NCBI GenBank assembly: GCA_023436145.1
Contig: JAEZKP010000024.1
Coordinates: 1-64,000, forward strand
Direction of reading: 5' to 3'
Length of the DNA stretch: 64,000 nt
Source: Fibrobacterota bacterium
GTDB taxonomy: Bacteria; Fibrobacterota; Chitinivibrionia; Chitinivibrionales; Chitinispirillaceae
The notes beneath the pieces were generated by a model. That model saw only the letters and a list, made by a program, of their open reading frames with translations, did no database searches and was not told the DNA's origin. Shown piece after piece: positions 18,125 through 25,601 of the stretch (positions within the stretch are counted from its first letter, which is position 1; every line of letters starts with the position of its first letter). Position numbers and translations under genes: made by a program.

Positions 18125-19486
18125 ATGGCTGAAATCAAACAATACGTAAACCTTGATCCCACAAGCAAAGATCAACTTAATGAGTTAGACGCCAAAAGAG
18201 CAGGCAAGATAATTTCTGTCAAAGCAAAGCTTAACAAGAAAATTGCCGGAGTACCGATAGTCTTTGAAATAGTATCGGGTGAAGAAAACATTGTCAGAGC
18301 ACTGGATTCTAAAAATTTTCCTGCTTCTCAAAGAAAAAAACTGGCAGAACTCCGATTAGCCATGCCTGGGTTGGAAAATCCCGCTATGGGAAGACGCCGG
18401 GTGTGCACAGACGATGAGGGGGTAGCCAGAGTTACTTTTGTCCTTTCCGAATTTGGTGGTGATGAGTTTGAAGTAAAAGCATATATCAAAAACAAAAAGG
18501 GAAAAAAGGAGCTTTTAACAGATAAATATATAGTATGGAGGCGTATTTATTATCAAGTAAGCAGGTTCAGAAGCGGCCCCAAGGGTGCAGGCAGGGTAGG
18601 GACGCTTCCGGAGATTCCGCATTTTGATTGGGGTCCCGTGAAACAGGAGTTTGAAGCTCGTAAACATAACATTGAACTGGTTGACGACAGCTCACAAGAT
18701 CTTATAAGTCGCAGGTGCAATGTGATTGAAACCGAGAAAGACGAAGACCTTAAAAAATCAGCTAAGGAGGGGTATGATAATAAACGGGAACCTGTATCGT
18801 TAAGATGTGTATTAATAAATATGATTGCTGAATCGACTGAGAGAGTTCTAAAAACAGTTACTGTATCTCAAAATTCGCCAATTATTATCACATTAGACCA
18901 TGAGTTATGGGTAGATGAAAGTAAACCAGATAAAGATGATTTCATTGTAGGAGCTTATTGGAAACATGTTGGCGAAATAGAAACAGACTGGAAACCATTT
19001 GATAAAGCATTTGTTGAAATGATTAGCTCTAATCAGATTAAAATCAATTTTGCTAAAATCCCTAAACGTGACATTTTTCATATCTTTAGAAAGGCTCATG
19101 TAAAACTAATAGTTCGAATGCTTGATGGTTCTACCAACGGCCTAAGTTGGTATAATGCTATATGGATTGCGAATCAGTGTATGCATGAAGGTGACAGGTT
19201 AGTGAAAGACAAACAGGCAACCACAATTCATGAAACAGGCCATTTTATCGGAATGGTTCCCAACACTCAATCAACTCATTATACAGAACACGGTCACCAG
19301 GGCGGGCATTGCAGTACAGGCTTAAGTCCAGCTCAAAAATTAAAAGACAAGTATTGGGGTTTACCTGGCACATGTGTCATGTTTGGAGAAAGTGCTGCAG
19401 AAAGAAAAAACCAATTTTGTGCTGACTGCGATCTCTCAGTAAGGAAAGCAAATATTGTCCTGCGTAGAATGCCTGGAAACTGGTAA
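18125..19486 (+). CDS. Putative T6SS effector with archaemetzincin-like zinc protease domain
   Basis: The N-terminal 140 residues look like a bacterial Ig-like domain (GVPIVFEIVSGEE, DDEGVARVTF, EFEVKAYI). The centre (150-355) is not recognised. The C-terminus holds HETGHFIG at 369-376, H395-C396, C417-V-M419 and C432-x-x-C435. This order, HExxHxxG, then HC, CxM and CxxC, resembles the archaemetzincin signature, but with an insertion of about 17 residues before HC. E370 would be the catalytic base and M419 the Met-turn. No signal peptide is seen, as expected for T6SS cargo. The gene lies directly after the DUF4150 spike and is followed by exported small proteins. Substrate unknown; a bacterial periplasmic protein target is an inference. 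Confidence 0.7.
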   Translation: MAEIKQYVNLDPTSKDQLNELDAKRAGKIISVKAKLNKKIAGVPIVFEIVSGEENIVRALDSKNFPASQRKKLAELRLAMPGLENPAMGRRRVCTDDEGVARVTFVLSEFGGDEFEVKAYIKNKKGKKELLTDKYIVWRRIYYQVSRFRSGPKGAGRVGTLPEIPHFDWGPVKQEFEARKHNIELVDDSSQDLISRRCNVIETEKDEDLKKSAKEGYDNKREPVSLRCVLINMIAESTERVLKTVTVSQNSPIIITLDHELWVDESKPDKDDFIVGAYWKHVGEIETDWKPFDKAFVEMISSNQIKINFAKIPKRDIFHIFRKAHVKLIVRMLDGSTNGLSWYNAIWIANQCMHEGDRLVKDKQATTIHETGHFIGMVPNTQSTHYTEHGHQGGHCSTGLSPAQKLKDKYWGLPGTCVMFGESAAERKNQFCADCDLSVRKANIVLRRMPGNW

Positions 19487-19502
19487 ATTAAAAAGGATTG
19501 GT

Positions 19503-20078
19503 ATGTACAAATTAAATAAAAACAGACCCATTAATTATCTCTTAATATTCAAATATTGTATTCTGATTAGCTTGATAAGTAATTGTGATGCCAGGAAAGG
19601 AAGTAGTAATATGGAAAGAAATTGTGATTTCTTCAATATTGAGATTAACGTAAAGAAAGAGACTGCATGTTCGCCGGTTGTAGATGAGAATTTCAGGGGT
19701 ATTAGAATTGCTGCGCCGGAAAGGATTGAATTAAATGAAGATGTTCCGTTTGTTCTGTGCGGTACTATGCAATTGGATCGACGCTATGAGTTTTTGTTTA
19801 ACAGCGTTACTAATGAGTGGACTATTGTGATAGAAAACGTTAAGGAAAAAAAAGTATGGTCCTGTAATTTATTGAGACCAGGCTTTAAACCAAGCCGTAA
19901 AAACCCTAATATGACTATTGATGATATACACCCGGAGGAAGTAGCTACTTCTTTTTTTAATATTGACTTGTTCAGCTATATACCTGATATGCCTCGCTTA
20001 GCTGGAGAATATATAATATACGCCACATTGGGAGATTACACATCAAATTCAGTAATTGTAAAACTGGAAGAAAAATGA
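19503..20078 (+). CDS. Putative immunity protein ImmA, copy 1 (exported or lipoprotein)
   Basis: Family not recognised; the name ImmA is mine. The gene starts 16 bp after the effector stop (AAAAAGGA before ATG 19503) and ends in an ATGA overlap with ImmB. The N-terminus (YLLIFKYCILISLISNCDA) is a signal peptide with a lipobox-like LISNC, although Asn at -1 is unusual. The mature domain has IRIAAPERIELNEDVPFVLCG and ends with AGEYIIYATLGDYTSN, suggesting an all-beta, Ig-like or inhibitor-like fold. Its position right behind a protease effector and its repeated duplication support immunity by sequestering the effector in the periplasm. Two further intact copies and one broken copy follow. Confidence 0.62.
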   Translation: MYKLNKNRPINYLLIFKYCILISLISNCDARKGSSNMERNCDFFNIEINVKKETACSPVVDENFRGIRIAAPERIELNEDVPFVLCGTMQLDRRYEFLFNSVTNEWTIVIENVKEKKVWSCNLLRPGFKPSRKNPNMTIDDIHPEEVATSFFNIDLFSYIPDMPRLAGEYIIYATLGDYTSNSVIVKLEEK

Positions 20079-20539
20079 AACATATAATCATTGCAGTTTT
20101 TCTTTTCTTTATCATACCTATTTCAGGAGAACAGAAGTCTGGAAAGGAATCTTATATGGAAAAAATATCGGTTCAAAAAAGTAATCTTTCACCAAAAATC
20201 AAGAAACACGGGATCAGCATTGTTTGGGATAAAAAAGAAGACCGGATTCACGGTACTTTTTTTCTTCCTGCAGAAATTACCGAAAAAATCGGAACAAAAA
20301 ACATTCATGAACGCCTGATCCTGGCTGTTACATCGGGACTTATCAATAAGGCAAAATATATAGCTTCTGATTCAGCGGTATTTGAAGACGACCTTGAGAT
20401 TACCAAAGATGGAATAAGGGGATGGTTTTCTTTCGATGCTGACATAATTTTCAGGCTTGAGGAGGACAGCAGGTATTTCTATACAGTTTCATTATACACC
20501 TATAAATCAAATACACTCAGATGGCCTAAAGAGAAATAA
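20075..20539 (+). CDS. Putative second immunity protein ImmB, copy 1 (exported)
   Basis: Family not recognised. It overlaps ImmA by 4 nt (ATGA), so the two are translated together. The signal peptide is about 18 residues (KHIIIAVFLFFIIPISG). The mature part is lysine-rich at first and then mixed alpha/beta (GISIVWDKKEDRI, TFFLPAEITEKIG, HERLILAVTSGLINKAKYI, GIRGWFSFDADI). A nearly identical copy lies at 22069-22536. Always found behind ImmA here, but lost from two of the four cassettes, so ImmA seems to be the more conserved partner. It could instead be an accessory or a second effector-binding protein. Confidence 0.58.
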   Translation: MKHIIIAVFLFFIIPISGEQKSGKESYMEKISVQKSNLSPKIKKHGISIVWDKKEDRIHGTFFLPAEITEKIGTKNIHERLILAVTSGLINKAKYIASDSAVFEDDLEITKDGIRGWFSFDADIIFRLEEDSRYFYTVSLYTYKSNTLRWPKEK

Positions 20540-20666
20540 GTTCATTTGTCGCATTATTTATACATACCATAATTGATATAAAGGCTATACTCTTTACATA
20601 ATTCTATTTGGTACTGATGCTGCTGTATAGAAACTTTATCGTAGGCACAATAGTATCAGGTTTTTA
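20540..20666 (+). repeat. Cassette spacer, copy 1
   Basis: This intergenic stretch is closely similar to 22537-22655 (shared TACATACCATAATT, CTCTTTACATAATTC, and TTTGGTACTGATGCTGCTG). In both places it runs from the ImmB stop to the same breakpoint in the effector 3' end. The pair shows that spacer plus effector fragment was copied as one unit. No gene was seen in it. Confidence 0.8.
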
Positions 20667-20902
20667 GCACAAAAAAAAACAACCACATACACGATAGTTG
20701 CTTTTTTACCGGAATAGCACATAAAACTCAATCAACTCATTAGACAGGTCGAGGTTGTCAGAGCGAGCATTGCAATACAGGTTTGAGTTCCAGTTTAAAA
20801 AATAAAAGACAGGTACAGAAAAAAACAAATTTTTGTACTGAATGTGATAAATCTATTCGAAAAGCAAATGTTGTTCTGAGAAAAATGCTATTTGATTGGT
20901 AA
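20667..20902 (+). pseudogene. Decayed 3' fragment of the effector gene
   Basis: Nucleotide similarity to the effector 3' end starts at about 20667 (after TTAGCACAAAA) and includes ACTCAATCAACTCATTA and GAGCGAGCATTGCAATACAGG. The frame is broken by stops and indels, and the HExxH codons are destroyed. The last part is still readable as CTECDKSIRKANVVLRKM with a TAA at 20900-20902, matching CADCDLSVRKAN of the full effector. It is a remnant with no likely product. Confidence 0.8.
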
Positions 20903-20931
20903 AAAGAACTTCAATTCAGAGTGATTGACCT

Positions 20932-21439
20932 ATGAAGAAGAATAAAAATAGTTCAATTGTAAAGTTTGTATTGATAGCTGTATTTCTTATCCTGATTGGT
21001 TCAACAAGTTACTGCATTGAAAAGGAAAGGAAAACAAATATGAAAAATAATTGTGATTTTTTGGTATACAAGTTAATGTATTTAAAAAACAGAATGCTCG
21101 CCAGTAGTAGATAGTGATTTCAGAGGGATTAAAATATCAGCACCGGAAAGGATCAAATTGAATAAAGATAGTCCTATGAACGAATGGACTGTTGTAGTTG
21201 AAAATTGTACTCATAAGCAGGTATGGTCATGTAACTTGCTTGAGCCTGGTTGTGAAATCCTTTCTAGGAATCCTGTTACTATCGAGGATATACACCCGGA
21301 TGAGGTCTCTACCTCATGGTTCAATATTGATCTGTTCCGATACATACCAGATATGCCTCGCTTGGCAGGAGAATATATTATATACTCCACACTGGGAGAT
21401 TACACCTCAAATTCTATCATTGTAAAACAGGAAGAATAA
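20932..21439 (+). pseudogene. Broken ImmA copy: frameshift plus internal deletion
   Basis: ATG 20932 opens a normal leader (KFVLIAVFLILIGSTSYC), but a frameshift in the T-run near 21058 ends the frame at 21114. In the next frame the homology continues (RPVVDSDFRGIKISAPERIKLNKD) and then jumps from NKDSP straight to NEWTVVVENC, so about 20 codons (the FVLCGTM..RRYEFLF part) are deleted. The rest is intact to the stop at 21437-21439, including SWFNIDLFRYIPDMPRLAGE. It is more diverged than the other copies, so it is an older duplicate. Confidence 0.85.
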
Positions 21440-21481
21440 TGAAACAGATTGTCCTGCGTAGAATGCCTGGAAAATGGTAAA
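21440..21481 (+). other. Recombination junction: ImmB start fused to effector end
   Basis: Right after the broken ImmA copy, ATGAAACA (the first codons of ImmB) runs directly into ATTGTCCTGCGTAGAATGCC, the last 31 nt of the effector gene including its TGGTAA stop. The following leader of ImmA copy 2 is then as in copy 1. This marks an unequal exchange that removed an ImmB gene and most of an effector fragment. Confidence 0.8.
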
Positions 21482-21496
21482 ATAAAAAGGGTTGGT

Positions 21497-22072
21497 ATGT
21501 ACAAATTAAATAAAAACAGACCCATTAATTATCTATTAGTTTTCAAATATTGTATTCTGATTAGCTTGATAACTAATTGTGATGCCAGGGAAGGGAATAG
21601 AAATATGGAAAGACATTGTGATTTCTTCAATATTGAGATTAACGTAAAGAAAAGGACTGCATGTTCGCCGGTTGTAGATGATGATTTCAGGGGCATTAAA
21701 ATTGCTGCGCCGGAAAGGATTGAATTGAATGAAGATGTTCCATTTGTTTTATGCGGTACAATGAAATTGAATAGACGTTATGAGTTTTTATTTAGAAGTG
21801 TTGTTAATGAGTGGACTATTGTTATAGAGAACTTTTCAGCAAAAAAGGTTTGGTCCTGTAATTTGCTAAAACCTGGTTATAAACCCCCTCCTAAAAATCC
21901 ACGTGTTACTATCGATAGAATACACCCAGAGGAAGTTGCAACTTCTTGGTTCAATATTGACTTGTTCCGCTATATACCAGATATGCCTCACCTTCCAGGA
22001 GAATACGTTATCTACTCGACATTGGGCGATTACACCTCAAATTCTGTCATTGTAAAACTGGAAGAAAAATGA
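21497..22072 (+). CDS. Putative immunity protein ImmA, copy 2
   Basis: Very close relative of ImmA copy 1 along its whole 191 residues, with the same leader (LISLITNCDARE) and C-terminus (GDYTSNSVIVKLEEK). I start at ATG 21497, as in copy 1; the longer open frame before it is read-through of the effector remnant. Differences cluster in the middle (RRYEFLFRSVVNEWT, then FSAKKVWSCNLLKPGYKPPPKNP), which may be the effector-binding face. It overlaps ImmB copy 2 by ATGA. There is no full effector beside it, so it may protect against effectors of sister strains. Confidence 0.62.
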   Translation: MYKLNKNRPINYLLVFKYCILISLITNCDAREGNRNMERHCDFFNIEINVKKRTACSPVVDDDFRGIKIAAPERIELNEDVPFVLCGTMKLNRRYEFLFRSVVNEWTIVIENFSAKKVWSCNLLKPGYKPPPKNPRVTIDRIHPEEVATSWFNIDLFRYIPDMPHLPGEYVIYSTLGDYTSNSVIVKLEEK

Positions 22073-22536
22073 AAATTACAATCTTTACATTACTTCTTTT
22101 TTTTATCATATCTGTATCAGGAGAACAGAAATCAGGAAAGGTTTCTAATATGGAAAAAATATCGGTGCAAAAAAGTAACCTCTCACCAAAACTCAAAAAA
22201 CACGGGATCAGTATTGTCTGGGACAAAAAAGAAGACCGGATTTACGGTGCTTTTTTTCTTCCTGCAGAAATTACCGAAAAAATCGGAACAAAAAACATTC
22301 ATGAACGCCTGATCCTGGCTGTTACATCGGGACTTATCAATAAGGCAAAATATATAGCATCTGATTCAGCGGTATTTGAAGACGATCTTGAGATTACCAA
22401 AGAAGGAATAAGGGGATGGTTTTCTTTTGATGCTGATATAATTTACAACCTTAAAGGAGAAGACGACAAGGTATTCTACACGGTTTCATTATACACTTAT
22501 AAATCAAATACACTCAGATGGCCTAAAGAGAAATAA
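22069..22536 (+). CDS. Putative second immunity protein ImmB, copy 2
   Basis: Nearly identical to ImmB copy 1; most changes are in the signal peptide (KITIFTLLLFFIISVSG) and near the C-terminus (NLKGEDDKVFYTVSLYTYK). It is coupled to ImmA copy 2 by an ATGA overlap. The strong identity between copies shows a recent duplication or gene conversion, in contrast with the more diverged ImmA copies and the broken cassette between them. Confidence 0.6.
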   Translation: MKITIFTLLLFFIISVSGEQKSGKVSNMEKISVQKSNLSPKLKKHGISIVWDKKEDRIYGAFFLPAEITEKIGTKNIHERLILAVTSGLINKAKYIASDSAVFEDDLEITKEGIRGWFSFDADIIYNLKGEDDKVFYTVSLYTYKSNTLRWPKEK

Positions 22537-22655
22537 GTTTATTTGTTGCATTATTATACATACCATAATTTATTAACTCTTTACATAATTCTATTTGGTA
22601 CTGATGCTGCTGCATAATAACTTTACTATGTGCACAATGACATAAGGCCTTTAGC
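22537..22655 (+). repeat. Cassette spacer, copy 2
   Basis: Partner of the spacer at 20540-20666, with the same blocks in the same order and a deletion of about 12 bp. It ends at the same junction with the effector 3' fragment (TTTAGCACAAAAA). No gene was seen in it other than the GTG used by the orphan frame. Confidence 0.8.
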
Positions 22656-22935
22656 ACAAAAACAGGCAACTACAATACACGAGGCAGGGCATTTTATTGG
22701 GATGGTTCCCAACACTCAATCAACTCATTATACAGGTCGTGGTCACCAGGGCGGGCATTGCAATACAGGTTTGAGTGTTGCTCAGAAAGCATTAAGGAAA
22801 TACAATGGACTACCGGGAACTTGTGTAATGTTTGGAGAAAGTGCTGCAGAAAGAAAAAACGAATTTTGGGCTGACTGCGATCATTCAATAAGGAGAGCAA
22901 ATATTGTTCTAGGTAGAATGCCTATAAACTGCTAA
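22630..22935 (+). pseudogene. Orphan effector C-terminal domain, frame open
   Basis: From about codon 10 (QKQATTIHEAGHFIGMVP) this 101-aa frame is a close copy of effector residues 364-453, with no N-terminal or central region. HEAGH, the GGHC motif and CVM are kept, but the first Cys of the final CxxC is Trp (FWADC), so the proposed second metal or structural site is damaged. The GTG start at 22630 lies in spacer DNA and has no good Shine-Dalgarno. It is probably a silent cassette, comparable to orphan toxin tips in Rhs and CDI loci, that can serve as a recombination donor. Confidence 0.7.
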
Positions 22936-22951
22936 AATAAAACGGGATTGT

Positions 22952-23569
22952 ATGTACAAATTAAATAAAAATAGGTCCATTCATTATCTCTTAGTATTTA
23001 CATATTGCATTCTGATTAGCTTGATAAGTAATTGTGATGCCAAAAAAGGGAATAGTAATATGAAAAAAAAAATTGTTTTCTTCAATACTGAAATTAATGA
23101 TACGAAAAAGACGGCATATACTCCAGTTGTAGATGATGATTTCAGGGGTATTAAGATTGGCGCGCCGGAAAAGATTGAATTGAATGGAGAAGTACCATTT
23201 GTTCTGAGCGGTGTTATGCAGTTGAATAGTAGATACAGATTCCAGTTTCACAGTCCATCAGATGAGTTAACTATTATAGTAGAAAATTGTACACATAAGC
23301 AGCTATGGTCAGGTAACCTTTTCCTTGGTGGAAATATTCCAGAGAGAAATCCTGATATGACTATCAAAGATATACACCCTAAGGCAGTTTCTACTGAATG
23401 GTTCAATGTTGATTTGTTTAATTATATACGCGAAATGCCTCGTCTTGCAGGAGAATACATAGTCTACGCTACACTTGGAGATTACACCTCAAATTCTGTT
23501 ATTGTAAAACTGGAAGGAAAATTTAATCATATCTACAAAAATACTATTGAATACAAAAATTTTTTTTAG
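22952..23569 (+). CDS. Putative immunity protein ImmA, copy 3 (divergent)
   Basis: Same leader as the other copies (LISLISNCDAKK) but the most different intact mature domain (KIVFFNTEINDTKKTAYTP, FVLSGVMQLNSRYRFQFHS, LWSGNLFLGGNIPERNPD). The C-terminus is extended by about 15 residues because the ATGA junction with ImmB is lost by a small deletion, and the frame runs on to a new stop. No ImmB follows. It starts 16 bp after the orphan effector domain, the same spacing as copy 1 behind the full effector, so it would be the cognate partner of that variant. Confidence 0.6.
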   Translation: MYKLNKNRSIHYLLVFTYCILISLISNCDAKKGNSNMKKKIVFFNTEINDTKKTAYTPVVDDDFRGIKIGAPEKIELNGEVPFVLSGVMQLNSRYRFQFHSPSDELTIIVENCTHKQLWSGNLFLGGNIPERNPDMTIKDIHPKAVSTEWFNVDLFNYIREMPRLAGEYIVYATLGDYTSNSVIVKLEGKFNHIYKNTIEYKNFF

Positions 23570-23575
23570 AAAAGT

Positions 23576-23623
23576 CAATGATAGAGCAAGTTAATGATAG
23601 AGCAAGTTAATGATAGAGCAAGT
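23576..23623 (+). repeat. Three tandem 16-bp repeats
   Basis: The unit TAATGATAGAGCAAGT occurs three times head to tail at 23576-23591 (first base C), 23592-23607 and 23608-23623. It lies at the right edge of the immunity array. Each unit contains an ATG, so it looks like an expanded gene start. Confidence 0.85.
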
Positions 23624-23738
23624 TAAGGAAAGTTTTGCTGTAAATGAAATGCATTTATATCGAATTCGATCAATTTTTGAGGAAAACGAAAATTATATTA
23701 AAAATGCCCCGGAAAGAAATAATCATTTAACAGTTTAA
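23610..23738 (+). CDS. Possible 42-aa ORF behind the tandem repeats
   Basis: ATG 23610 opens a frame MIEQVKESFAVNEMH.. that ends at TAA 23736-23738. It is charged, predicted helical and ends 15 bp before the TIGR02270 gene. The start lies in the last tandem repeat. There is no strong Shine-Dalgarno. It may be the N-terminal remnant of a lost gene. Confidence 0.25.
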   Translation: MIEQVKESFAVNEMHLYRIRSIFEENENYIKNAPERNNHLTV

Positions 23739-23753
23739 AACGGATAGCACAAA

Positions 23754-25019
23754 TTGAAACAGGCATATTATCATATTGTTGAGCAATATGGGGAACAGGC
23801 TTCCTTTTTATGGGAAACACGAGCTCAGGTTGTGTTTGAGCCTCACTACAGTATTGATGATCTCTATAAACTGGACCGCAGGATAGATGCTCATATAGAT
23901 GCACTATTCCTTTCAGGCGAACAAGGAATAAAGGTCTGTGAGAAACTGTTAGAGTCCTCACAGCCTGGAGAAATGTTTGCTGTGGTTTGTACAGCTCTGT
24001 TAAACAGAGACGAGAAATTGCTTCGATCTGCACTGGAACAGATTCCATACAATCCTAAATCTATCGACGGATTGATTGACGCTATGCTGTGGGTTTCTCA
24101 AGAGGACGCGAAATCAGTCTTTGATATTTGTTCAAATTCTACTGATTTTTATCTTCAAGCGGCAGCAATTAGTGCAATGGCTACTCGAAGAAAGGATGTA
24201 GATCCAGCAATTCTCAAATCTCTTCTATATAGTGAAATACCAGATCTGCAATGTAGAGCACTCAGGTTAATCGGTGAACTCAGAGTTTTCAGTTTAAAAG
24301 AGCATTTAGCAGAGTTCATTAATTCGGATGATCAATTGCTTTCTTTTTATGCTGCTTCTTCTTCAGTTCTCCTGGGTATAGAATCTGCCCGGAAAAAGCT
24401 TATCACGCTTGCCTCAGATAAGAAATTCGAATTGGCTGATATCGCTGCTGTATATGCAATCCGTGGTAATAATCCTGTGGACTCAAAAAGGATATGGGAA
24501 TTCTTTCTTAGTAATACTTCAACTGTCAGAGCGGGTCTGATTGCCCTCGGATCATCAGGTTTAGCTGATAATGTGCAAATACTTTTTCAATACATGAGTG
24601 ATCCGCAATATTCCAGAGTGTGCGGAGAGATGGTTTCGATGATTACTGGTATTAATATTGAGAAATCGGATTTGGATACTCAACCTCCTTCTGATTACCA
24701 GGATTCCATTAATGATAATCCTCAGGATATTGAAGTAGCTCTTCAGGCCGATCACTTTCTGCCCTGGCCGGACCTGGAAAAATTGGGGAAATGGTGGGAT
24801 CAAAACCGATCCTCTTTTAAACCTGAAACCAGATATCTTGCCGGAAAAGAGATAGACAATATATCTTTGCAAACAATACTTCGCAGTGGATTTCAGCGTC
24901 AACGGTTTGCTGCTGCTCTGGAACTGGTTTTATGTAATGGTAATCCTGTTCTTTTTAATACACGGGCTCCATCAAAAGAACAATATGCAGCCATAAATGC
25001 AATGTGTGAAGTAAGTTAA
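23754..25019 (+). CDS. TIGR02270-type HEAT-repeat protein of the T6SS cargo module
   Basis: 421-aa cytoplasmic protein with helical repeats (for example QAAAISAMATRRKDVDPAIL, LQCRALRLIGEL, RAGLIALGSSG), resembling the TIGR02270 family. Members commonly sit next to DUF2169 and DUF4150 genes; their role is not established, but they may help in effector handling. The C-terminal part (HFLPWPDLEKLGKWW, RFAAALELVL) is typical of the family. It starts with TTG 23754, giving KQAYYHIVEQYGEQASFLW, and its context closes the module on the right. Confidence 0.75.
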   Translation: MKQAYYHIVEQYGEQASFLWETRAQVVFEPHYSIDDLYKLDRRIDAHIDALFLSGEQGIKVCEKLLESSQPGEMFAVVCTALLNRDEKLLRSALEQIPYNPKSIDGLIDAMLWVSQEDAKSVFDICSNSTDFYLQAAAISAMATRRKDVDPAILKSLLYSEIPDLQCRALRLIGELRVFSLKEHLAEFINSDDQLLSFYAASSSVLLGIESARKKLITLASDKKFELADIAAVYAIRGNNPVDSKRIWEFFLSNTSTVRAGLIALGSSGLADNVQILFQYMSDPQYSRVCGEMVSMITGINIEKSDLDTQPPSDYQDSINDNPQDIEVALQADHFLPWPDLEKLGKWWDQNRSSFKPETRYLAGKEIDNISLQTILRSGFQRQRFAAALELVLCNGNPVLFNTRAPSKEQYAAINAMCEVS

Positions 25020-25183
25020 AAGTAAATATTTTTGAAACTACTCAGGCCAATATCTCCTCTCAGCTGAATCGTTGCCACCTGGCATCACTTTGTATTCCTG
25101 GCAGTAGACAATAATAATTTTTTCTTTTAAATTAGGCTAAGAAAGAGTGAAATTCTATAGAACATAAACCGGTTTGGGTAATC

Positions 25184-25591
25184 ATGAAAAGATACAGGTT
25201 TTTTTTATTGGCGGTCTGCATCAGTTTCTGCAGTTCTATAGCACAGACTACCATGGAAAAGGATTATAATTTCAATCCAGCAAATATTAAACTAGAGCTG
25301 TCACCAATACAATCTGAAACTTCTTTACTACCCAATATGCATAATGAGGATCGGAAAAGCAGCTTGAATGTCAGAGGGGTGATATCCGGTATTCTCATAA
25401 TGACCGCCGGGACGGTTTTATCTGTGAACGGATATTTTAGTGGAGAGGATCATTACAGCCGATATAAAAAATCTGCTTTTACAGTAAATACCGATAGAAT
25501 AAGGCGAAAAGTGGTTATTTCCAATTTAAAATGCATTGGTGGGGGAGTTATCGCCGGAACTGGCCTGCTGGTGACCATATTCTCCTTTTGA
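25184..25591 (+). CDS. Small exported membrane protein of unknown function
   Basis: Not recognised. Signal peptide at residues 1-20 (FFLLAVCISFCSSIAQ), then a polar stretch and two hydrophobic segments at about 65-82 (VRGVISGILIMTAGTVLSV) and 115-134 (CIGGGVIAGTGLLVTIF). It ends 10 bp before the PKD lipoprotein gene, so the two probably form an operon and may sit together at the envelope. Confidence 0.6.
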   Translation: MKRYRFFLLAVCISFCSSIAQTTMEKDYNFNPANIKLELSPIQSETSLLPNMHNEDRKSSLNVRGVISGILIMTAGTVLSVNGYFSGEDHYSRYKKSAFTVNTDRIRRKVVISNLKCIGGGVIAGTGLLVTIFSF

Positions 25592-25601
25592 TGAGGTAAA
25601 A

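Noticed and set aside
21449..21496. N-terminal extension of ImmA copy 2 (and likewise 19455-19502 for copy 1)
   Set aside because: It is the effector 3' end read in another frame; the ATG after the effector stop has the ribosome site and is shared by all copies.
23576..23623. Tandem repeats as a possible mini CRISPR array
   Set aside because: Units are adjacent with no spacers, only 16 bp long, and no cas gene is present.
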